Assembly (NCBI RefSeq): GCF_021347895.1
Contig: NC_067127.1
Coordinates: 17,704,984 to 17,768,983, forward strand
Reading direction: 5' to 3'
From: Acanthochromis polyacanthus
Taxonomy: Eukaryota; Chordata; Actinopteri; Pomacentridae
DNA length: 64,000 bases
Part shown: positions 60,840-64,000 of the stretch, in pieces
How the letters are laid out: each line of letters begins with the position of its first letter
Numbering within the stretch: position 1 is the first letter of the stretch
Position numbers and translations under genes: made by a program
The notes under the pieces: generated by a model
Databases searched by the model: none
What the model was told of the DNA's origin: nothing
Seen by the model: the letters and a program-made list of their open reading frames with translations, nothing else

Positions 60840-63367
60840 TGTGCATGTTTTGTCTCTATTTGTCTCCCTAGGCAAAAGTAGACAATGAGATCCTTGATTA
60901 CAGAGACCTAGCTGCAATTCCAAAAGTCAAAGCCATTTATGACATTGAGCGCCCCGATCTTATTACCTATGAACCCATGTACTCCACCTCCCTGGATGAG
61001 AGAGAGGAGAGACGAGAGAGTGTGGGAGAGGTAAATGCATAGACCGCATGCTTCTTTTCCTGCATGCACACTTTCTTTGTACACATTAAGAATAAAATTG
61101 TACTCAAACTATCCTCTTTTCCTCTGGAAGAGCTTTTCCTCATGTGGGGAAAAAAAGGAAAGAGGGATAAATGGATACAAAAACTGCTTACTTGCTTTGT
61201 GATATATTTAACAGTATAGTAAAAGATTTTCGCAGCACTGAACTTGTGTGTTCCTCACAGCTCCACACTGCCAGGAGGGAACGTTCCCCTTTGCCTGATG
61301 ACAAGGTAAGATACGCCAACGTGTGTGCTGATGCTGATAAATGGCCCTAAATCACAAAGTAAAGAGAGTAGGCCATGTTTCTCTGTAGAAACAGTTCGGG
61401 AAGATAAGCAGACAGGCTATTTTAGCAGCGACACAAAATCATATCTCTTAAAGGTCCCACGGGCTGAGTATCCATTTTTATTGGGTTTTGTGGTTACAAA
61501 CTTGGAGGTGTGGAATAAAAGTTGTTGGGGTACGAAGCCATTTATTTCTGGCATTCCTCTACCAGTTAGGCTGGGTGTTACCTAACAGATAGTCGGCCAT
61601 CTTACAGAGTGTGTGTTCTTCCTGAAGGGGGCAGGAACAGCAGCAGCTCATTGTTTTGTGTGAAAGCAAAACAGCTCATTTAGAGCAGCCCTCCTAAAAC
61701 CAGCAATTGTACTGTTACAGTGAAGTTAACCATCTTTGCAATATTTTGAGCTGAAAAACTGAAACATTTGGAACATATGAGACTTAGTTGCTAAAAAACT
61801 AGACACAATATCGACCATTTTAAAGCCTGTTAACACTACAGTATGATACTCTGATATTTACATTGTATCTGTCTAGATTATTTGTCTTGCTTTTGAAAAT
61901 GTTCCTAGAACAATAAATTTACAATTCAGACTTATTTAATTCTTTCTAGTCCTCAAGAAACATGTCGCCAACCCCACCCAGTGAGGTGAGCAATATTTTC
62001 AGATTTATTCACCACTGTGTAACAATTCTTATTCAGTGCAGTGTATTCTCATTTATCCTAGCTGTTTGTGCATTGACCTGTGTGTATGTGTGTGTGTGTA
62101 TTTCAGGGCTCTTACGACAGGAGGGAACGCATCCTTCAAAGATCCACCAGTCAGGGCTCCATAGGATCACCAGTTTATAATCGCCATGGTTACACTCCCA
62201 CCTTGTCACGGTCACCACAGCATTTTCACAGGCCAGGTGGGTGCTTAAAGTGACCAATCTGTGTGTATGTATCTGCACATGTGTGTTTTTTATAAGGTGT
62301 GACAGCTGTGACGACACTGTGAAAGAGTTTACTGACCCTCCACCTAAAGACTCCCCTCCTCTGATTGAATTACCACCTTAATGGGAAGCTCAACCAAAAT
62401 TGGCTTTAGGTTAATATGTTTAATTCTTGCATATTTTCTTTGTGTACTTTTTGCAGAAGCTCAACCTTAAAGTCAATTGTGTGTCTCAAACAACACAATG
62501 TCCCCTCAGTTTACTATTTTTCCATTATTAAAAATTTAATTTTAAAATTTAAGAGCCAAGTCATGCTTTCATCATCTGTGCGCGCAGGTCGGCAATCAGG
62601 ACAGCAGATACACACTTGGGTTTAGTCGTACCAGAGCCACAGTCAGTCACAGAAAGACACAGTTACTTACAGATCACGCTGGAGCTCTGTGTCAGTGAAT
62701 ATTCCTAGGGTGTGTTGAGCAGAGTGGTCGGACAAAACACAAGATATCTGGAGAATTTTCTCACTGTCTGGGTGTTGTCAATTGAAAACATATTCAAATG
62801 CAAGCACCCCTTAAGTCCAGCAGTGACTACCTCAGTTAGAACTCCGCTAATAATGAAATAGAAAGCCGTGGATGGTCAAGAATCTCCTCATGCAGTCTCT
62901 CATTATAGTCAAGATTTGCTTTAAATGCAGTCGGCACAACTCTAGTGTGAACCCTTGCAGAATTGGATAGCTGATGAAATTTATGTCGTGTGTACCCGTG
63001 CGACTACAGACATGGAAAGCATGAACTGGCCTTAATACTCCTCCTTGTTTCTTACGGTCCATCTTGAATACTTCTTGCCTCTTACTTTGGGTGTCTTTAA
63101 TTTCTTCTTTTGAACATTTTACTCTTGTATATCTTCCTTTTCTTTTGCCCCTCACCTTCTCACCTTCTATCTCCTCCCCATATCGCCCACCTCTGCTGCC
63201 TGGTCCTGGGGTTTGTCCCCCCTGTCCCACTCCCTCCCTGCCCGCAGAGGCTCTGACAGGCATGCAGAAGCTCTGCTCCTCCCTGTGCAGTAACAGTGTG
63301 GGCTCCAGAAATAGTGACTCCCGCCCCACCTCCCCTTTCAGACACCACTTCCTCCCCCATAGCCAAG
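24616..63367 (+). CDS. ablim1: Actin-binding LIM protein 1, 5' two thirds of gene
   Basis: ABLIM1 is a cytoplasmic scaffold with four LIM zinc-binding domains and a C-terminal villin headpiece that binds F-actin; the headpiece is beyond the window. The main visible chain is exon 31478-31712 (long-isoform start), then exons at 46635, 50471, 51942, 55061, 55304, 57139, 58871, 60035, 60872, 61261, 61950, 62107 and 63248. Strong family matches include GFFMKNGEYLCTLDYQRMHG, NCAGCGRDIKNGQALLALD, FITGKVLEAGDKHYHPSCAR, GSSIPGSPGHTIY and KVKAIYDIERPDLITYEP. Further possible first exons end at 24628 and 36348. Exon phases all agree, except that the exons at 46635 and 50471 are each one base short. The gene is head-to-head with fhip2a, as in human. 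I cannot tell ablim1a from ablim1b. Confidence 0.95.
25661..25738. repeat. (CTAT)n microsatellite
   Basis: About 19 uninterrupted copies of the tetranucleotide run through this stretch, just after an acaataaagc word. Confidence 0.97.
26475..26565. repeat. Retroposon 3'-tail fragment
   Basis: The words CTGTGATGGACTGGTGACC and CAGCTGGGATAGACTCCAGC followed by GATGGATGGATG are typical of the tail of a common teleost retroposon. It is short and decayed. Confidence 0.5.
31478..31712 (+). CDS. ablim1: ablim1 first coding exon, long isoform
   Basis: It begins MPTLPSLNSLGKLCSSSR, clearly related to the human long-isoform start MPAFLGLKCLGKLCSS. It continues through a basic segment, MSVIEDGHVAEVLYLIPK and NPNDYYLSERLNEVAT. 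It is 235 nt and ends in phase 1 at GTAGGA. The ATG lies in a gcgccATGCC context. Confidence 0.88.
33409..33467. repeat. (GT)n microsatellite
   Basis: A nearly perfect GT run with one TT interruption lies in an ablim1 5' intron. Confidence 0.97.
35946..35968. repeat. (AGC)n trinucleotide repeat
   Basis: About eight AGC units sit upstream of the probable alternative ablim1 first exon. There is no evidence that they are translated. Confidence 0.9.
36163..36198. repeat. ablim1: (CT)n repeat in the probable 5' UTR of an ablim1 isoform
   Basis: A perfect CT run lies about 130 bases upstream of the MVMVKEK start at 36327. It could be promoter-proximal or 5' UTR sequence. Confidence 0.9.
36327..36348 (+). 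CDS. ablim1: Probable internal alternative first coding exon of ablim1
   Basis: An ATG in a ccaATGG context encodes MVMVKEK and ends in phase 1 before GTATTC, so it would splice in frame to the LIM1 exon. The preceding 400 bases look like a promoter-proximal 5' UTR: an AGC run, a GGA-rich stretch and a CT repeat. Support is from phase, context and position. Confidence 0.45.
39999..40028. repeat. (GT)n microsatellite
   Basis: This is a run of about 15 GT units in the large ablim1 intron. Confidence 0.95.
41225..41480. repeat. Possible AT-rich dispersed repeat
   Basis: Sequence like CACTGTAAAAAGTGAACAG followed by TTACTGTTATTTTACGG resembles a common fish element rich in 'tttacagtaa'. The match is weak. 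Confidence 0.25.
42331..42411. repeat. (GT)n microsatellite, long and perfect
   Basis: About 40 perfect TG units lie in the large ablim1 intron, the longest dinucleotide run in the window. Confidence 0.97.
43355..43470. repeat. tRNA-like dispersed repeat fragment
   Basis: The segment with GGGAATCAAACCCAGGCCAC then CTGCATCGGGAACTG resembles a tRNA T-arm and 3' flank found in a dispersed fish repeat. There is no foldable complete tRNA, so it is not called as a tRNA gene. Confidence 0.4.
44915..45800. repeat. Long degenerate dispersed repeat
   Basis: The phrases GTTGTGAAATTTGGCATAGA (44979 on), CCCAGAGGATGGATCGTAAT, CTCAACAATTATTGGGTGGA and GCATTTAACTCAAAGCACCA occur in the same order as in a repeat I know from many teleost genomes. 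Class is unknown and no intact frame is present. Confidence 0.45.
46635..46771 (+). CDS. ablim1: ablim1 LIM1 exon with apparent one-base loss
   Basis: The exon follows ctcttgcag and reads VAHAQDTHHHSTEKPLIQCY then KCGEPCK, the start of LIM1. After TGT AAG (46709-46714) the frame breaks: the family sequence requires GGC GAA GTG CTG but the sequence has GGCGAAGTG. Reading one base earlier restores VQNKHFHLKCFTCK, up to a good GTACAG donor. The length is 137 nt where the phases require 138. Confidence 0.9.
46772..50470 (+). other. ablim1: ablim1 intron, no further exon seen
   Basis: This 3.7-kb interval contains no recognised exon. The part at about 47900-48400 is AT-rich without obvious repeat structure and could be conserved non-coding DNA, which cannot be judged without alignment. 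Confidence 0.45.
50471..50653 (+). CDS. ablim1: ablim1 LIM1/LIM2 exon with apparent one-base loss
   Basis: It begins VCGCDLAQG and continues GFFMKNGEYLCTLDYQRMHG, then CNGCGDFVEGEVVTALGKTY and HPACFVCTICK. The two parts are in different frames because the G run at 50493-50497 has five Gs where six are needed. The length is 183 nt where phases 1 to 2 require 184. It completes LIM1 and starts LIM2. The donor is GTAAGA. Confidence 0.92.
50654..51941 (+). other. ablim1: ablim1 intron within LIM2, no other feature
   Basis: No repeat or exon was recognised in this 1.3-kb intron. It ends in a C/T-rich tract before the acceptor. Confidence 0.5.
51942..52051 (+). CDS. ablim1: ablim1 exon completing LIM2
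   Basis: It encodes RPFPAGDRVTFNGKDCLCQY and CVEPMSPGPKDILGSS, 110 nt, phase 2 to 1, with donor GTAAGT. Confidence 0.95.
52593..52949. mobile_element. Short Tc1-like non-autonomous element
   Basis: The ends are inverted: TACTACCATTCAAGTTTGTG on the left, and on the right a sequence that reads, on the minus strand, CACTACCGTTCAAAAGTTTG. TA dinucleotides flank both. This terminus is widespread in fish genomes. There is no transposase open frame. Confidence 0.7.
52960..53680. repeat. Degenerate dispersed repeat next to the Tc1-like element
   Basis: It starts TTACTTAAGTAGAAATACC, contains GTAAAAGTACTG and AAAGTAACTAAAGCTG, and ends CAGAATTGTACTTCATTACT. These mark a teleost repeat of the 'tactcaagtaaaagta' type. 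Class is unknown. Confidence 0.45.
55061..55187 (+). CDS. ablim1: ablim1 LIM3 exon
   Basis: It encodes CAGCGRDIKNGQALLALDRQ, WHLGCFKCKACSKVLTGEYI and S, with the CxxC, HxxC and CxxC ligands of LIM3 visible. It is 127 nt, phase 1 to 2, with donor GTAAGC. Confidence 0.97.
55304..55397 (+). CDS. ablim1: ablim1 LIM3/LIM4 exon
   Basis: It encodes DGAPYCEKDYQIHFGVQCEA and CHQFITGKVLE, finishing LIM3 and opening LIM4. It is 94 nt, phase 2 to 0, with donor GTAAGA. Confidence 0.97.
55398..57138 (+). other. ablim1: ablim1 intron within LIM4, no other feature
   Basis: I see no exon or recognisable repeat in this 1.7-kb interval. Confidence 0.45.
57139..57226 (+). CDS. ablim1: ablim1 LIM4 exon
   Basis: It encodes AGDKHYHPSCARCSRCNQMF and TEGEEMYLQ, essentially identical to the human protein. 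It is 88 nt, phase 0 to 1, with donor GTGAGC. Confidence 0.97.
57725..58062. mobile_element. Degenerate transposon fragment, copy A
   Basis: It is related to the neighbouring copy at 58340: both have a GACCTCT start, a GATCAGGCTTATCC-like block, TACATGTCAAA and a final segment like CAGTGGTTTTAATGTT. It has decayed more than copy B and is non-coding. Confidence 0.5.
58340..58780. mobile_element. Degenerate transposon fragment, copy B
   Basis: Its right end reads, on the minus strand, TACACCGATGAATCAGCCAC, close to the common fish terminus ACCGATCAGCCATAACATTA. Class (probably Tc1-like) is from memory. It is non-coding and internally deleted. Confidence 0.6.
58871..58935 (+). CDS. ablim1: ablim1 exon at the end of LIM4
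   Basis: It encodes STVWHPGCKNTTRTEERHRE and R, 65 nt, phase 1 to 0, with donor GTAGGA. The human protein reads WHPDCK where this has WHPGCK, a substitution in a very conserved motif. Confidence 0.93.
59313..59357 (+). CDS. ablim1: Candidate 45-nt cassette exon of ablim1
   Basis: An excellent polypyrimidine tract and cacag acceptor precede a 45-nt open segment (LLPPSLLFLQKTERQ) that ends CAG before GTACTG. It is phase 0-0, exactly the phase between the exons ending at 58935 and starting at 60035, so inclusion would keep the frame. I do not recall this peptide from any ABLIM protein, so it may be chance. Confidence 0.3.
60035..60112 (+). CDS. ablim1: ablim1 linker exon, Ser-rich
   Basis: It encodes PTRSSSESICSRPGSSIPGS and PGHTIY, the conserved segment after LIM4. 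It is 78 nt, phase 0-0, with donor GTAAGA. Confidence 0.96.
60196..60740 (+). mobile_element. TTAA-flanked palindromic MITE, copy 4
   Basis: It has the same structure, with a decayed left end (TTAT then CCCTTTTGTTGTC) and an intact TTAA at 60737-60740. The palindrome is at about 60495-60570. It fills most of the 759-nt ablim1 intron between 60112 and 60872. Confidence 0.8.
60799..60836. repeat. (GT)n microsatellite near a 3' splice site
   Basis: The run of 19 GT units ends 35 nt before the ablim1 exon at 60872. Confidence 0.95.
60872..61030 (+). CDS. ablim1: ablim1 linker exon
   Basis: It encodes AKVDNEILDYRDLAAIPKVK then AIYDIERPDLITYEPMYSTS and ends RESVGE, 159 nt, phase 0-0. Its acceptor lies 35 nt after the end of a long GT repeat. 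Confidence 0.97.
61031..61260 (+). other. ablim1: ablim1 short intron, no feature
   Basis: The intron contains only splice signals, ending in ttcctcacag. Confidence 0.6.
61261..61305 (+). CDS. ablim1: ablim1 short linker exon
   Basis: It encodes LHTARRERSPLPDDK, 45 nt, phase 0-0, between a cctcacag acceptor and a GTAAGA donor. Being symmetric, it may be alternatively used. Confidence 0.8.
61306..61949 (+). other. ablim1: ablim1 intron, no feature
   Basis: I see no exon or repeat in this 644-nt interval. Confidence 0.5.
61950..61985 (+). CDS. ablim1: ablim1 short linker exon (SPTP segment)
   Basis: It encodes SSRNMSPTPPSE, 36 nt, phase 0-0, corresponding to the human LSPTPSAE stretch. The acceptor is ttctttctag and the donor GTGAGC. 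Confidence 0.88.
62107..62236 (+). CDS. ablim1: ablim1 linker exon
   Basis: It encodes GSYDRRERILQRSTSQGSIG then SPVYNRHGYTPTLSRSPQHF and HRP, 130 nt, phase 0 to 1. It matches human RSTSQGSINSPVYSRHSYTP. Confidence 0.96.
62237..63247 (+). other. ablim1: ablim1 intron, no feature
   Basis: No definite exon or repeat is visible. It ends in a long C/T-rich tract (about 63130-63245) that serves the next acceptor. Confidence 0.5.
63248..63367 (+). CDS. ablim1: ablim1 linker exon, alternatively used type
   Basis: It encodes EALTGMQKLCSSLCSNSVGS then RNSDSRPTSPFRHHFLPHSQ, 120 nt, phase 1-1, with a C/T-rich acceptor and GTAAGG donor. The symmetric length fits an isoform-specific exon. The gene continues beyond the right edge. 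Confidence 0.88.
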
Positions 63368-64000
63368 GTAAGGGCCCCACTCCACTCATATGTGCTGCCC
63401 CTCCTTCAAAGCAACACATCATCTCCATCATCACCTGGATGCCACCTCGCGTCAATGCCCCATTCTCTCATTTTGGATCCATCGACATTTCTCTGCCAGC
63501 CTGAATGGTCAAACCTATGTCTTGGCCAAGCCGCTGCTTCCTCACTAACATGCACTTCATTTATGCATTTTTCGCATGCACTTGGTAGATATTAGTAATC
63601 CAAATCCAATATCCAAACTAACAGTTCCCTGGATCTTGGATGATGGATAACTTTTTCACATTGTCAGAATGAGTCTCCAGAGTCGAGTAAACTGCAAGGC
63701 TGAGATAAAAAGAAAAAGTTTTCTCATATAAATTTTCCTTTGCATGCTGAGGGGTATTAACTTCTTAACTGTGAGCTCATATTACACAACACCCCAACTT
63801 CATGACTCATCTCCTGAGCATTTAGTCTCAGTTTGAAACTCTGGTAGTTTGATCCGCTTCTCTTCAGCCCCATCGACTGCATTTATCAAAACCAACCAGA
63901 ACGTGTCCCATTCGCTCAGACTGACTTCAGCTGGTGCCGTTGGTCCCTGTGTGTTGCACCGTTCAGACTGTGGTTCCCCGTTAGTATCCCTGCTTATGTT
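63368..64000 (+). other. ablim1: ablim1 intron running off the window
   Basis: Nothing recognisable follows the GTAAGG donor at 63368. The remaining linker exons and the villin headpiece must lie to the right. Confidence 0.5.

Noticed and set aside
62847..63455. 202-codon open frame on the minus strand, longest in the window
   Set aside because: It lies opposite the ablim1 exon at 63248-63367 and its C/T-rich acceptor tract; the composition explains the open frame and it resembles no family.

Overview
The window is vertebrate nuclear DNA and almost certainly comes from a teleost fish. It carries intron-rich genes with GT-AG junctions whose translated exons closely match vertebrate SRF, FHIP2A (FAM160B1) and ABLIM1. 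The repeat load also looks like that of a teleost, probably a spiny-rayed one: TTAA-flanked MITEs, Tc1-like fragments, long GT and CTAT microsatellites and gctaac-rich repeats. The species is not determined. I recognised the proteins from memory of the families; no search was run.

Layout. (1) Bases 1 to about 9750, plus strand: the 3' part of srf. The exons encode the C-terminal transactivation region, followed by a 3' UTR of about 2.5 kb. The MADS-box exons lie upstream of the window. (2) About 9690 to 23600, minus strand: a complete fhip2a gene with 17 coding exons and 743 codons, in which every splice phase agrees. It converges on srf, and the two genes appear to share one symmetric polyadenylation site near 9706-9736. 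(3) 23.5-24.6 kb: the head-to-head interval between fhip2a and ablim1. The same divergent pairing exists in human at 10q25. (4) 24.6 kb to the end, plus strand: the 5' two thirds of ablim1, running out of the window. It has up to three alternative first exons that all end in phase 1, a large repeat-rich 5' region, four LIM domains, and the start of the linker that leads to the villin headpiece. The headpiece itself is outside the window.

Functions. SRF is the MADS-box factor driving actin-cytoskeletal genes. ABLIM1 is an actin-binding LIM scaffold. FHIP2A is an adaptor of the FHF complex linking Rab-marked cargo to dynein. Nothing in the sequence shows that they act together; the linkage looks like ordinary conserved synteny.

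The observations most worth checking are: three apparent one-base losses in G or C runs inside otherwise well-conserved coding exons (two in the ablim1 LIM1 domain, one in a Gln-rich srf exon), more likely assembly or sequencing error than gene decay; the shared palindromic poly(A) site; a family of four palindromic TTAA MITEs, one of them in the srf 3' UTR; a possible unannotated 45-nt in-frame ablim1 exon; and GT repeats lying just ahead of several 3' splice sites. I saw no novel self-contained system such as an immune, toxin or CRISPR module.
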